Origin: Alteromonas genovensis | GTDB taxonomy: Bacteria; Pseudomonadota; Gammaproteobacteria; Enterobacterales; Alteromonadaceae | Assembly (NCBI RefSeq): GCF_010500895.1 | Contig: NZ_JAAAWO010000002.1 | Location: forward strand, 468,376 to 532,375 | Direction: 5' to 3' | DNA: 64,000 bases | Part shown: in pieces, positions 34,487-43,386 of the stretch | Layout of the letters: every line of letters begins with the position of its first letter | How positions within the stretch are numbered: the stretch's first letter is position 1 | Notes under the pieces: generated by a model | The model's input: the letters and a program-made list of their open reading frames with translations, nothing else | Told to the model about the DNA's origin: nothing | Databases searched by the model: none | Translations under genes and position numbers: made by a program

Positions 34487-35341
34487 TTGTTTAATTTATC
34501 AATAGATAGTCTGTATCACTGTTTCGCGAAACATTGCGTGGTCACTCGGTTAGGTAAAAGAAGGCACAAAGCGTGTTTAGCCATGTTGTTGCTGTTCGCT
34601 AATACCTCCCTTTTTGGTGAAACCTACGACATATCCCCAAGCGTTGTCATTGCCTACACCTATCATCTAAAACCTCCTAACATCATCGACGAAAAGATGA
34701 AGTCAGGTTTGTATTTTGATTTACTCTCATTGATAAGTGATGATGAAATCGAATACAGACTCGCCTACATGCCCAGAAAAAGAATAAATAAACTGCTTGA
34801 GCGGGGTAATCTAGAGGGCGTTATTATAGGCGTGAGTCCTCATTGGTTCTCAGACAGTCGGCAAAGTAAATATCTATGGACGTCCGCGTTTATAGAAGAC
34901 AGAGACGAAATTATATCCCACATTGATACGTCGTTTGAGTTTCGTATCGATACGCTAAGTGATAAAACCATGGCTGGTGTGAGAGGTTTATTTTATGTTG
35001 GGCTTAACAAAGCAGTGGTTAGTGGACGATTGGAGCGATTTGATACTGAGTCTGCAGAGCAAATAATCGATATGGTCTATCACCAAAGAGTCGATTTTGG
35101 TGTAGTCAGTAGAAGCACTTTAGAATATCTACATGAAAAAACAAAATATATAGATTCGCTTTATATCTCAACGATCCCTCATGAGAGCTATTTAAGACAC
35201 GTACTAGTACCAAAACACTTAAGCCCCGTTGCAGCGCATGTAAATAAAAGGCTAGGCAGTCAACTGAAAACCGAGGCATGGCAAAGAATGATGAGTCAGT
35301 ATTCGTTGAACAAAAGAGAGTCGTTGAGCATAAATGAATAA
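34487..35341 (+). CDS. Periplasmic solute-binding-like protein (SBP family 3 fold)
   Basis: About 284 residues if the TTG at 34487 is used. A basic stretch followed by a hydrophobic segment (KACLAMLLLFANTSLFG) is a signal peptide. The mature part resembles the transporter-substrate-binding/amino-acid-binding fold of stand-alone periplasmic proteins common in Alteromonadales, with features such as GLYFDLLSLISD, MPRKRINKLLERG and VDFGVVSRSTLEYL. There are no transporter genes beside it. The start is unclear: there is no ribosome site before the TTG, and an in-frame GTG near 34539 gives a more normal signal peptide. A TTGACA-N15-TATAGC pair lies at 34421-34447. Confidence 0.7.
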   Translation: MFNLSIDSLYHCFAKHCVVTRLGKRRHKACLAMLLLFANTSLFGETYDISPSVVIAYTYHLKPPNIIDEKMKSGLYFDLLSLISDDEIEYRLAYMPRKRINKLLERGNLEGVIIGVSPHWFSDSRQSKYLWTSAFIEDRDEIISHIDTSFEFRIDTLSDKTMAGVRGLFYVGLNKAVVSGRLERFDTESAEQIIDMVYHQRVDFGVVSRSTLEYLHEKTKYIDSLYISTIPHESYLRHVLVPKHLSPVAAHVNKRLGSQLKTEAWQRMMSQYSLNKRESLSINE

Positions 35342-35434
35342 ACGACAATGACTGAAAAGTCACTCATCTTAAAGACCAACACCACCCAAGCGCGGTGGGG
35401 AAAAGCTACAGCACTTTTCTCCACCCACTCTTAT

Positions 35435-36154
35435 TTATTTTGTCATAAGTGATAGCGATTCAATGAGTGGTTTGTTTTCTGTGTCTATGGTATTGACAAT
35501 ATGTTTGTGCAACCGTTTTTTGTGTTCACCGAAAATACCACGCTTTTTATCAAATGTTTTTGCGTATTCCACTGCCCCAAGCATCAACGCCTCTTGGCTG
35601 TCAAAGGCCTTCTCTATAACATGGTCTTGCTCGAGCTCTAGACCAGACACTCGTCGACCCGACAGTTTCATCTCATTAAAACGATAATAAGGCATGGCCT
35701 TTTTTACAAACTCAATCATGCCGGGTAAAAAGGGGATAGACAAATCGACTTCAGGAAAACAAAAGAACCCTTTGTCTGAACGCATAAAGCGAAAGTCACA
35801 TGCACAGGCAAGAATGGCTCCGTTGCCAAAAGCATGACCGTTTATGGCTGCGATCACCGGAAGGGGCAACAACAGTAAGGTTTTAAATACGTCATCCATA
35901 CTATGCATAAACGCTTTAATTTCATCAAACTGCTGCGCCTTCATTGCAGGCATTAACCAATCGGTATCTATACCTAAACTAAAGCATTTTTCATCATTTG
36001 ATGTGATGACTAGTGCTTTACACGAGGCGTTCTCGATAACGCGCTGTAAGCTTTTTAACATGTCCTGAGCATAGGCGGGGTTGTGTCGGTTCTCACCATT
36101 TTGCATCAATAGTATGGCCACATCACCATCATACGTTAACGCTATATTTTCCAT
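35435..36154 (-). CDS. Enoyl-CoA hydratase/isomerase family protein
   Basis: A 239-residue crotonase-fold protein. The oxyanion-hole segment AAINGHAFGNGAILACACDF and the Glu in FCFPEVDLSIPF, the position used by delta3,delta2-enoyl-CoA isomerases, are present. The usual second hydratase Glu is not evident. An isomerase that lets unsaturated acyl-CoAs enter beta-oxidation is therefore more likely than a hydratase, but the substrate is unproven. It is monocistronic, convergent with the binding-protein gene. Confidence 0.85.
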   Translation of the reverse strand: MENIALTYDGDVAILLMQNGENRHNPAYAQDMLKSLQRVIENASCKALVITSNDEKCFSLGIDTDWLMPAMKAQQFDEIKAFMHSMDDVFKTLLLLPLPVIAAINGHAFGNGAILACACDFRFMRSDKGFFCFPEVDLSIPFLPGMIEFVKKAMPYYRFNEMKLSGRRVSGLELEQDHVIEKAFDSQEALMLGAVEYAKTFDKKRGIFGEHKKRLHKHIVNTIDTENKPLIESLSLMTK

Positions 36155-36310
36155 TCGTAGTTTCTTTTAATTAATTGTTTACCGTATTCTTCTATAAATA
36201 TAAGCAAATGAGAAATTCAACGTAATGATATTTATTGATACTTGTAAACCACTGCAGTCTTATTGCAAATTTGCACTACGGGACACTGAGCAACCACCAC
36301 GCATAAGAGC

Positions 36311-36356
36311 GGGCTTGCGTTACGAACTCATTTTGTGGGCTTATGTTACTAACTCA
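36311..36356 (+). repeat. Imperfect direct repeat
   Basis: GGGCTTGCGTTACGAACTCA (36311-36330) recurs as GGGCTTATGTTACTAACTCA (36337-36356), period 26. It lies just past the stop of the YdjM-like gene. No function is apparent. Confidence 0.55.
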
Positions 36357-36374
36357 CCTTTCTAGCACGAATTA

Positions 36375-37409
36375 CTAGCAATACGGCTGCTGGTCTATGG
36401 TTGGAGCCAATGAAATCGATGGGTCCCAAATGCGCTGCCAAATAGACTGCATGTCGCTTAATTCTGGCTGTTTACTAAACTTTTCAAATGAACCCACCTC
36501 AACACCTGAATCCGTTTGTTTGGCGACCTTAAAGTTAAACGCATAAGCACATTCTACGCCCATTCTTAAGTCTGAAAGAATGATGTCATCATCTTGTAAT
36601 CGCACAGAATATAGCCCCTTGGTAAACCACTGTAAGCGTTTTATGCCCCATTCGGATTTAACGGGAATAAGTAATTTAGGGGAGGTAGGGTAGGTGTAAA
36701 CACTGACATCCTCTACCGCATCAAAAACAGAGGTATAAATTTCATAGTATTCGTTTTCGACCACCATCACGCTGCGCCACAATAACGTTGTGAAAGGCGC
36801 AGGTGTACTCATGTAGTGCTGTGACTGAATACCTTGTTTGGCTAACACCGATTCAACGTTGTTATCAATAATACCTTTGCCAATAAGAGACCAACCTAAA
36901 TAGATGCAACTTACAAGTAAACCGAATGCATTGGCTCGCGCTTTTGATATGTATTGAATCTTGGGCAATAACACCATGATTAAGCCAACGAGCAATGGAA
37001 TAGTGACAAATGGGTCGATGATAAAAATATTCGATATGGCAAAAGGATATTCGGTTATGGGCCACAACAACTGAGTGCCATAAACCGTAAAGCTATCTAA
37101 AACTGCATGGGTAGACAAACACAAAAATACCAACCAAAACCACCGGTGTTTGAATCTCGATGTGTCATTGTGAATGCGTATAAGTAACCACACAATTATA
37201 GGGCTGATAAGCAAGTGGACTAACAGCGAGTGGCTAAATCCGCGGTGGTAGGTAAATGCCTCAACAGCACCCTCGTAGGGTAAAAAAACATCTAAGTCCG
37301 GAAGGGTGCCAAGTATTGCGCCCCATAAAGCGGCCTTTCTACCCACTTTGTTTCCAAGTACCGCATAACCAACTGCGCCACCTAATGCCGCCTGTGTGAG
37401 AGAGTCCAT
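36375..37409 (-). CDS. YdjM-like membrane-bound metal-dependent hydrolase (DUF457 type)
   Basis: A 344-residue protein. The N-terminus MDSLTQAALGGAVGYAVLG and the motif GTLPDLDVFLPY with HRGFSHSLLVH match the YdjM/DUF457 family, in which the conserved Asp and His residues are proposed metal ligands. It has about five transmembrane helices in residues 1-190, then a soluble domain of about 150 residues without a recognised signature. The ATG at 37409 is used; an in-frame GTG three codons earlier is possible. In E. coli the family member ydjM is SOS-regulated, but I see no LexA box here. Function is unknown. Confidence 0.8.
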   Translation of the reverse strand: MDSLTQAALGGAVGYAVLGNKVGRKAALWGAILGTLPDLDVFLPYEGAVEAFTYHRGFSHSLLVHLLISPIIVWLLIRIHNDTSRFKHRWFWLVFLCLSTHAVLDSFTVYGTQLLWPITEYPFAISNIFIIDPFVTIPLLVGLIMVLLPKIQYISKARANAFGLLVSCIYLGWSLIGKGIIDNNVESVLAKQGIQSQHYMSTPAPFTTLLWRSVMVVENEYYEIYTSVFDAVEDVSVYTYPTSPKLLIPVKSEWGIKRLQWFTKGLYSVRLQDDDIILSDLRMGVECAYAFNFKVAKQTDSGVEVGSFEKFSKQPELSDMQSIWQRIWDPSISLAPTIDQQPYC

Positions 37410-37669
37410 ATAGCCCACTTAATTTCTAATTTTATACTCATACGACATGAGTCCCCCATCAGGCCAATTTTCTTGTAAAACAGCTCGGCGTTCCTAAGCA
37501 AGCATCACAGTTGGTCATTTTATGCTCGTTGTGGGAAATAAAACCCCAGTTTGACCCTTCATTCACATCCCATCTAACCTAGATCAAAGTATTATGCGTT
37601 ATTGCTTGCTTCCTTAGTGGTTAATTGTTAAAAAGTCAACGACGTTAAAGAAATATAGAAAAAGCTGGT
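37410..37669. other. Intergenic region upstream of aroF
   Basis: No gene is seen between the divergent YdjM-like and aroF genes apart from the TyrR-box-like site listed separately. A perfect ATGCA-GGT-TGCAT palindrome follows that site at 37687-37699. Confidence 0.4.
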
Positions 37670-37687
37670 TGTACAATAAGGTTTACA
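37670..37687 (+). promoter_or_regulatory. TyrR-box-like operator upstream of aroF-tyrA
   Basis: TGTACA-N6-TTTACA matches the TyrR box TGTAAA-N6-TTTACA in 11 of 12 defined bases. It lies 64 bp before the aroF start codon, a position suited to repression of an aromatic-pathway promoter. TyrR control of the homologous aroF-tyrA operon is established in E. coli; here it is inferred from the site. Confidence 0.7.
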
Positions 37688-37751
37688 TGCAGGTTGCATA
37701 CTCTTTTGGCGTTTAATAATTTTTTTCATTTTTTAGTTAAGAGAGCTTTCC

Positions 37752-38840
37752 ATGATAAAGGACACTGTTAATAATGTTCACGTAAGTGCAGAAGATGTGC
37801 TTATTACTCCCGATGCGTTAAGTGCTGAACTGCCTGTTTCAGACGAAGCGTTAGCGGCTATCTCAGATTCACGCCAAATTATTTCAGATATTATCCATCG
37901 ACGTGATCACCGTATGCTTGTGGTATGCGGTCCTTGCTCAATCCATGATGTTGAAGCGGCTAAAGAGTATGCGTTGAAGCTAAAAGAGCTTCACGAATCA
38001 TGCAAAGACACGCTATTTATCGTGATGCGGGTTTATTTTGAAAAACCGCGTACTACGACAGGCTGGAAAGGTTTAATTAATGACCCACATATCGATGGCA
38101 CGTTCGATATTGAAACTGGCTTGCGCAAAGCCCGAGAGCTTCTTATTTGGTTAGCAGAATTAGAGCTTCCGGTTGCAACGGAAGCACTCGATCCTATCAG
38201 CCCTCAGTACCTTGCTGAGCTATTTAGCTGGTCAGCCATTGGTGCACGTACCTCAGAGTCGCAAACTCACCGTGAAATGGCGAGTGGCTTATCCATGCCG
38301 GTGGGCTTTAAAAACGGTACAGACGGCGGATTAGGCATAGCTATTAATGCACTTAAATCAGCTGCATCTGGGCATCGTTTCATGGGTATAAATAAGCAAG
38401 GCCAAGTAAGTATCATTGGCACTAGCGGAAACCCGGATGGTCATATTATTCTTCGCGGCGGTAAGCAGCCTAATTACGATTCTGTTTGCGTTTCTGAGTG
38501 TGAACTTGAGATGCAAGATGCGAATCTTACGGCGGGCTTAGTGGTTGATTGCAGCCACGCTAACTCTTCAAAAGATTACCGTCGTCAGCCTTTAGTGGCG
38601 CAAAATGTGGTCAATCAAATTTTGGAAGGTAATCAATCTATTATCGGCATTATGCTCGAGAGTCACTTAAAGCCTGGCAATCAAAAAGCAGAAGGTAAGA
38701 AGTACGAGGAGTTAGACTATGGTGTTTCAATTACCGATGGCTGTATTGATTGGGAAAGCACTGAAAACCTCATATCTCAAACCAGAGATAAATTGATAAC
38801 TGTGCTACCCTTACGTCAAAATAAGCGCACAGTAGCATAA
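37752..38840 (+). CDS. aroF: 3-deoxy-7-phosphoheptulonate synthase (DAHP synthase, class I)
   Basis: A 362-residue enzyme condensing phosphoenolpyruvate and erythrose-4-phosphate, the first step of the shikimate pathway. The motifs CGPCSIHDVEAAKEYA, RVYFEKPRTTTGWKG, GARTSESQTHREMASGLSMP and VDCSHANSSKDY are typical of the AroFGH group. Pairing with tyrA 38 bp downstream and a TyrR-box-like site upstream indicates the tyrosine-regulated isozyme (AroF), by analogy with the E. coli aroF-tyrA operon. The feedback ligand is inferred from context only. Confidence 0.93.
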   Translation: MIKDTVNNVHVSAEDVLITPDALSAELPVSDEALAAISDSRQIISDIIHRRDHRMLVVCGPCSIHDVEAAKEYALKLKELHESCKDTLFIVMRVYFEKPRTTTGWKGLINDPHIDGTFDIETGLRKARELLIWLAELELPVATEALDPISPQYLAELFSWSAIGARTSESQTHREMASGLSMPVGFKNGTDGGLGIAINALKSAASGHRFMGINKQGQVSIIGTSGNPDGHIILRGGKQPNYDSVCVSECELEMQDANLTAGLVVDCSHANSSKDYRRQPLVAQNVVNQILEGNQSIIGIMLESHLKPGNQKAEGKKYEELDYGVSITDGCIDWESTENLISQTRDKLITVLPLRQNKRTVA

Positions 38841-38878
38841 CGAATTACTTGTGCCATTTGATTCAAGGATAAACCACA

Positions 38879-40024
38879 ATGGCCGATTTTTCACAGCAAT
38901 TGGCATCACTGCGCGAAGGCATCGACGAGCTGGATACCCAGCTCGTTGAACTGCTAGCAAAGCGCAATGAAATCACCACTAAAGTAGGGCAAATCAAAGC
39001 GCAAGCGGGAATGCCTGTTTACGTGCCCGAACGGGAGAAAGCCCTTATTGCTTCTAGGCGACAACAAGCTGAAGAAATGGGAGTTTCTGCCGATTTAACC
39101 GAAGATCTTCTTCGCCGCGTCATGCGCGAGTCTTACCATACTCAAAATAATGAATACCGCTGCGTGAAACCAGATATCGACAATGTGGTTGTTATTGGTG
39201 GCGGCGGTGCGCTTGGGCGGGTGTTTGTTAGTTTGTTTCAACGCAGTAAATACAACGTTAGCGTTGTTGAAAAAGACGACTGGGAAAATGGCAACGCGCA
39301 GGCGCTGTTGTCAAACGCCTCGTTAGTTATTGTGGCAGTACCTATCAATTTAACCGAAGCGGTTATAAAGCGCCTAACCATGTTACCTGATAACTGTATT
39401 CTTGCAGACATTACCAGTATAAAAGCGATGCCGCTTAACGCCATGCTTGGTGTACACAAAGGGCCAGTGGTGGGATTACATCCCATGTTTGGGCCCGATG
39501 CTCCTGGTATGATTAAGCAGGTGGTGGTGGTGTGTAACGGCCGCCAGAGTGGTAAGTACGAGTGGCTAATAGAGCAGATGCGAATTTGGGGCGCGACTGT
39601 TCACAACTCCAGTGCAAAAGAGCACGATGAGGCTATGGCATATATACAGGTTATGCGCCACTTCAATACGTTTGTATATGGTCAGCATCTTAAAGGTGAA
39701 AACCCCAATTTAGACTCACTGACCATGTTCAGCTCGCCTATCTATCGCTTAGAGTTGGCTATGGTAGGACGATTGTTTGCCCAGTCTCCTCAGTTATACG
39801 CCGACATTATTTTTAATAACCCCGATAATTTTGCACTATTGCGAAGATTTTACGAGCGCTTTGGATTAGCGTTATCACTGCTAGAAAGTGGCGATAAGAA
39901 AGGGTTTGTTGAGCAGTTTATGAAAGTTGGCGGCTGGTTTGGCGATTATGCGAAAAAATGTTTAGTCGATAGTAAGCAGCTATTGTTAAAAGCCGACGAT
40001 GGGCAGTTATTGAGAGACAAATAG
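38879..40024 (+). CDS. tyrA: T-protein: chorismate mutase/prephenate dehydrogenase
   Basis: A 381-residue bifunctional enzyme of tyrosine synthesis. The N-terminal AroQ-type chorismate mutase (about 1-90) has [23 protein letters not shown] with the usual Arg and Glu residues. The dehydrogenase domain has a nucleotide-binding motif, [13 protein letters not shown], near residue 105, and [15 protein letters not shown] with the catalytic His. The T-protein fusion is characteristic of gammaproteobacteria. It is followed by a strong terminator shared with the convergent pheA. Confidence 0.96.
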   Translation: MADFSQQLASLREGIDELDTQLVELLAKRNEITTKVGQIKAQAGMPVYVPEREKALIASRRQQAEEMGVSADLTEDLLRRVMRESYHTQNNEYRCVKPDIDNVVVIGGGGALGRVFVSLFQRSKYNVSVVEKDDWENGNAQALLSNASLVIVAVPINLTEAVIKRLTMLPDNCILADITSIKAMPLNAMLGVHKGPVVGLHPMFGPDAPGMIKQVVVVCNGRQSGKYEWLIEQMRIWGATVHNSSAKEHDEAMAYIQVMRHFNTFVYGQHLKGENPNLDSLTMFSSPIYRLELAMVGRLFAQSPQLYADIIFNNPDNFALLRRFYERFGLALSLLESGDKKGFVEQFMKVGGWFGDYAKKCLVDSKQLLLKADDGQLLRDK

Positions 40025-40049
40025 ACCTTTAATAAATAAGAAGAAAGAG

Positions 40050-40090
40050 AAGGCGAGGGCATTTAAGCGCAAATGCTACCTCGCCTTTTT
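40050..40090. terminator. Bidirectional terminator between tyrA and pheA
   Basis: AGGCGAGG and CATTT arms pair with AAATG and CCTCGCCT, followed by a T-run on the plus strand. A-rich sequence on the left gives partial minus-strand function. Confidence 0.8.
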
Positions 40091-40140
40091 GCTATGTGTT
40101 ATCCAACCAACTATCGAAGGGCTGGTATTCTAATATTCTA

Positions 40141-41322
40141 TTACTGAGAGAGCGCACTTGCTGCCGCTACTTTGGTAGGGCTTATTTCTTCGCTGGGGTA
40201 ACAGCCAAGTACTTTTATATAGCGAGTGATACTTTGCAGCGAGGCAAACGCGGTTTGCACCGGCCCGTCCTCAACGTTGCCTTCCACATCAATATAGAAC
40301 ATCTCTTCCCACGGATTGCCAGGAATGGGACGAGACTCCAACTTGGTCATGTTGATTTTGTTTTCTCTTAATACCAGCAATGCCTCTACGAGTGCGCCTG
40401 GCTTTTGTATCGTTGACATGACCAGCGTGGTCTTTGCAGGTACTTGAAGCGGAACCGTCACCGCGTTTCTTGCCACCACAATAAAGCGGCTGTGGTTTTC
40501 TTTCTGATTGGCTAAATTACTTTTTATCGCCGTAAGACCGTAAAGATTTCCACCGGCCTCGCTACCAATGGCGGCAACATCATCCCGTGCTAAATCGCTT
40601 ACGGTAAGCATGGCAGAAGAGGTGCTGTCCATGGTTTTTACTTCCACGTTGCCAAGCTCTGCTAAAAAGTGGCTGCATTGTGTGAAAACTTGAGGGTGAG
40701 CGTACAGCGTCTTAATTTTTTCAATCGATGTGTCTGCACCAACTAATAGAGTATGGCGGATAGGGTGGGTAAGCTCGCCAATAATACTCAACTGTGTGTG
40801 TTGGAGTTGGTCGTAAACCTCATTAATACTGCCGGATGTCGTGTTTTCGATGGGCAATACGGCGTAATCAGCCTCCGTATTTTCTACTTTGTGAATGATT
40901 TCGCCAAAACTCTGACAGCCAATCTCTAGTAGTTCACCTGGGCGACGTGAGAAATACTTTTGGGTAGCAAGGTAGGAATAAGAACCCTTGTCACCTAAAA
41001 ACGCAACGCGGTTAAGGGGCAACGTGCTTCCCGGGTTAGCGCGCTCCGCAAGCATAGCCTGCTGGTTGAGAACCGAGTCTTCAATAATCACATGAAAGAT
41101 TTGAGTCACGTAGTGAGGGTCTAAATTTACACTCTGCCCCTCTTTAATCAAACGAACGAGCAGTTGCTCTTCGCGCTTTTGATCTCGTACGGGGATATGA
41201 TGTTTAATTTTTGTTTCTGCAACTTCGTTGGTGAGTTTTCTTCTTTCAGCCAGTAAGTTTAGTAATTCGCTGTCTAGAGCGGTAATGCGCTTCCTGACAG
41301 TATCTAGTGCGTTGTCTGACAT
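40141..41322 (-). CDS. pheA: P-protein: chorismate mutase/prephenate dehydratase
   Basis: A 393-residue bifunctional enzyme for phenylalanine synthesis. It has a chorismate mutase domain (about 1-90), a prephenate dehydratase domain (about 105-285) with FLGDKGSYSYLAT and the catalytic TTSGSINEVYD segment, and a C-terminal ACT domain (about 295-375) with the Phe-binding ESRP motif (TKLESRPIPGNPWEE). Expression is probably controlled by the leader peptide and attenuator upstream, and activity by feedback through the ACT domain. It is convergent with aroF-tyrA. Confidence 0.96.
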   Translation of the reverse strand: MSDNALDTVRKRITALDSELLNLLAERRKLTNEVAETKIKHHIPVRDQKREEQLLVRLIKEGQSVNLDPHYVTQIFHVIIEDSVLNQQAMLAERANPGSTLPLNRVAFLGDKGSYSYLATQKYFSRRPGELLEIGCQSFGEIIHKVENTEADYAVLPIENTTSGSINEVYDQLQHTQLSIIGELTHPIRHTLLVGADTSIEKIKTLYAHPQVFTQCSHFLAELGNVEVKTMDSTSSAMLTVSDLARDDVAAIGSEAGGNLYGLTAIKSNLANQKENHSRFIVVARNAVTVPLQVPAKTTLVMSTIQKPGALVEALLVLRENKINMTKLESRPIPGNPWEEMFYIDVEGNVEDGPVQTAFASLQSITRYIKVLGCYPSEEISPTKVAAASALSQ

Positions 41323-41381
41323 AATTTTCCCGTATAAAAATCTAAATCTATGACTTCAAAAGTTGTGTTGAATAAGTGGTA

Positions 41382-41406
41382 AAAAAAAACCTCCCTGAAG
41401 GGAGGC
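41382..41406 (-). terminator. pheA attenuator terminator
   Basis: On the minus strand, CCTCCC-TTCA-GGGAGG is followed by nine T. It lies between the leader peptide and pheA. GGAGG just after the leader stop (about 41428-41432) could pair with the CCTCC of the terminator arm to form a short antiterminator. Confidence 0.85.
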
Positions 41407-41430
41407 TCTTATGCATGTAGCAGCGCCCTC

Positions 41431-41490
41431 CTAGTATAAGGATGTAAACGCGAAAAATAGAATTGCTACGTGCAGTATATTCGTACTCAT
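41431..41490 (-). CDS. pheL: Phe-containing pheA leader peptide
   Basis: A 19-residue ORF, MSTNILHVAILFFAFTSLY. Three of four consecutive residues are Phe and the last residue is Tyr. It ends 25 bases before the attenuator hairpin and 108 bases before pheA. This is the arrangement of the E. coli pheL-pheA attenuator, in which ribosome stalling at Phe codons decides read-through. It is less Phe-rich than the E. coli peptide, which has seven Phe. There is no strong ribosome site. Confidence 0.75.
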   Translation of the reverse strand: MSTNILHVAILFFAFTSLY

Positions 41491-41581
41491 ACAGCGAATG
41501 TAAGTCTAATGCCTAATGCTGTCAATTCTTTTTTACAAACTGGTTTAGTTATTTGAACAAAAAAGTTGAAATAAATTTTTG

Positions 41582-42382
41582 CTAGTGACTTAAAAGGGCT
41601 GAGAGCATTTGTCTTACTTCATTAGGCTCAAAGGGCTTGTCGCAAAGCGCATTTACCCCGGTTTGCTGAATGTTTGCCATATGCATACTGTCAGCAGATT
41701 CCGATGTAACCATAATAATGGGGATATGCGTAGTTTCAGGATTGAACCTGATGAACTCTGATAGCTCTCTGCCGTCCATTTCTGGCATGTTGTAATCTGT
41801 TACCACTAAATCAAAGGCTTCATCTTTAATAAATGTAAGAGCCATAGCCCCGTTTTCTGCCTCTTTGATTTTTTGCAGCCCCATACCTTCGAGTACTCTG
41901 CGAATATGGTTACGGGCTAGCTTACTGTCATCGACTAACAATACCCTCACGTCGTGAACATCAAAAAGCTCTAAATCAAGTTCATCGTGGTTAATAAGGT
42001 CGAGACTAGCATTTAGCGCTCTGGAGAGATGCAGCGGTTCAAACGGTTTTGGAAGAATGGCTGCCACACCTGCCTGTTTAAACTCTTCTAGCTTACTCAT
42101 TCGGTTTTCACTTGAAACCAACATGAATGGGATAGATTTGAACTCGTCGCTCTCTTTTATGAATTTCAGCAATTCAAGCGCTGTGCCGTCCTCAAAATAC
42201 ATAGCGCTAACGACAAGGTCTGCACCATGTGCGCGAATGGCAGATTTTGCTTCACCGAATGTACTAACAGGATCAATTTCCTTAACACTTTCTTTGAGCA
42301 ATAAGGTAGTAATGATCTTTCTCTGTGTATCAGAGGGCTCTACCAAAATAATATGTAAATCAGAAATTGACAGCTTTTCCAT
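41582..42382 (-). CDS. Tandem receiver-domain response regulator, first receiver degenerate
   Basis: A 266-residue protein made only of two REC domains. The second (about 145-264) has VLLVDD, the phosphoacceptor Asp196 in LVVTDYNMPEMDG, and the conserved Lys in ALCDKPF. In the first (about 8-130) the aligned phosphoacceptor position is Ala60 (DLVVSAMYFEDG), although the Lys of LPKPF is retained, so it is probably a pseudo-receiver used for binding. There is no output domain. It lies 50 bp downstream of yciH on the same strand and near a partner-switching module, which suggests but does not prove a shared pathway. Confidence 0.85.
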   Translation of the reverse strand: MEKLSISDLHIILVEPSDTQRKIITTLLLKESVKEIDPVSTFGEAKSAIRAHGADLVVSAMYFEDGTALELLKFIKESDEFKSIPFMLVSSENRMSKLEEFKQAGVAAILPKPFEPLHLSRALNASLDLINHDELDLELFDVHDVRVLLVDDSKLARNHIRRVLEGMGLQKIKEAENGAMALTFIKDEAFDLVVTDYNMPEMDGRELSEFIRFNPETTHIPIIMVTSESADSMHMANIQQTGVNALCDKPFEPNEVRQMLSALLSH

Positions 42383-42432
42383 TTCGGACTCTTTTTGTTA
42401 TGTGTTTATGAAAAAGTAGGAGGGGACAGACG

Positions 42433-42765
42433 TTATCCTCCTGCAAGTTTTACCTTATAATTTTTTTCTTCCAGCAACAGGCGAAGTTTTTCTCTGTCGT
42501 CGGTTTGAACTTCAATCACGCCGTCTTTAACCGCACCGCCGCAACCGCATTTCTTTTTAAGCTCTGAGCCTAGCTTCTTTAGGTCTGCAGGAGGCATGTC
42601 TAACCCTTTAATAAGAGATACACCTTTTCCCTTTCGTCCCTTAGTCTCCCGGTGAATTCGAACGATGCCATCGTCCGACACTGAGCGCGCTTGGTCCTTT
42701 TGTTCTGGTTTGACTTTACCGCTTTCAGTACTGTAAACCAAAAGCGCATCTTGCCAATCTTGCAT
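42433..42765 (-). CDS. yciH: YciH/SUI1 family translation factor (eIF1-like)
   Basis: A 110-residue protein of the SUI1/eIF1 family, with the signature LKKLGSELKKKCGCGGAVKDG and VQTDDREKLRLLLEEKNYKVKLAGG. E. coli YciH influences start-codon and initiator-tRNA discrimination in vitro. ATG 42765 is chosen because AGAGGCAG lies just upstream and homologues start near here; the frame is open further upstream but without homologous residues. It diverges from the STAS gene. Confidence 0.92.
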   Translation of the reverse strand: MQDWQDALLVYSTESGKVKPEQKDQARSVSDDGIVRIHRETKGRKGKGVSLIKGLDMPPADLKKLGSELKKKCGCGGAVKDGVIEVQTDDREKLRLLLEEKNYKVKLAGG

Positions 42766-42927
42766 ATCTGCCTCTAACGTTAAACTGAACCTTTCAATTC
42801 TCATAAAAACTGTCATGCTGACGATAAAAATGTCTGAGAAATTATTGCAAACTTGTACTAGGGTTAAGGATAGCAAAATTGACGACATATGATGAAACTT
42901 TTCTCAACGAAGTACATTGGAGGTTCA

Positions 42928-43233
42928 ATGCCGATCACATCGAAGTATCGCCAAGATGGCGAAGTTTTAGTCATTAAAGTGGGGGAAAAGTTCGACTTTA
43001 GTAAAGTTGAAGAATTTAGAAACGCCTACAACGATCTGACTGATAAAACCAACGAAATCGCTGTGGATTTGTCCATTACGGAGTATATGGATAGCTCTGC
43101 GTTAGGTATGTTGTTAAACATGCAGAAGTCGCTCAAGGGTGGCAACTACACGTACAGCATAGAAAATGCACGTCCACAGGTAAGTAAAATACTGGAAATT
43201 TCTCGTTTTGATAAAAAGTTTCAACTTCGCTAG
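42928..43233 (+). CDS. STAS-domain anti-anti-sigma factor (CrsA/HsbA-like)
   Basis: A 101-residue single STAS domain. The conserved phosphorylatable Ser lies in YMDSSALGMLL (Ser56 or Ser57). The ATG at 42928 follows a strong GGAGG; an earlier in-frame ATG lacks one. In Pseudomonas (HsbA) and Shewanella (CrsA), antagonists of this type switch partners with an anti-sigma factor and are dephosphorylated by a cognate REC-PP2C protein, which is the next gene here. It therefore probably controls FlgM, RpoS or a diguanylate cyclase indirectly, by analogy. Confidence 0.85.
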   Translation: MPITSKYRQDGEVLVIKVGEKFDFSKVEEFRNAYNDLTDKTNEIAVDLSITEYMDSSALGMLLNMQKSLKGGNYTYSIENARPQVSKILEISRFDKKFQLR

Positions 43234-43386
43234 GAGGGCGAGAAGCGTCTTAACGCTTTGAAGTAATGTTACTCCCGATAACTAGATAAAATACGGTGAG
43301 GCGGGATAGAGTGAGATAAGACGAAATAAAAAGTCTCATCCTATGTTCGGGTGCTGTTCGATGCTTCTGTTTTAAGGATATGTACT

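Noticed and set aside
43260..43290. CCCGATAA upstream of the REC-PP2C gene as a second sigma-28 promoter
   Set aside because: The first base of the -10 differs and nothing like TAAAGTTT lies 11 bp upstream.
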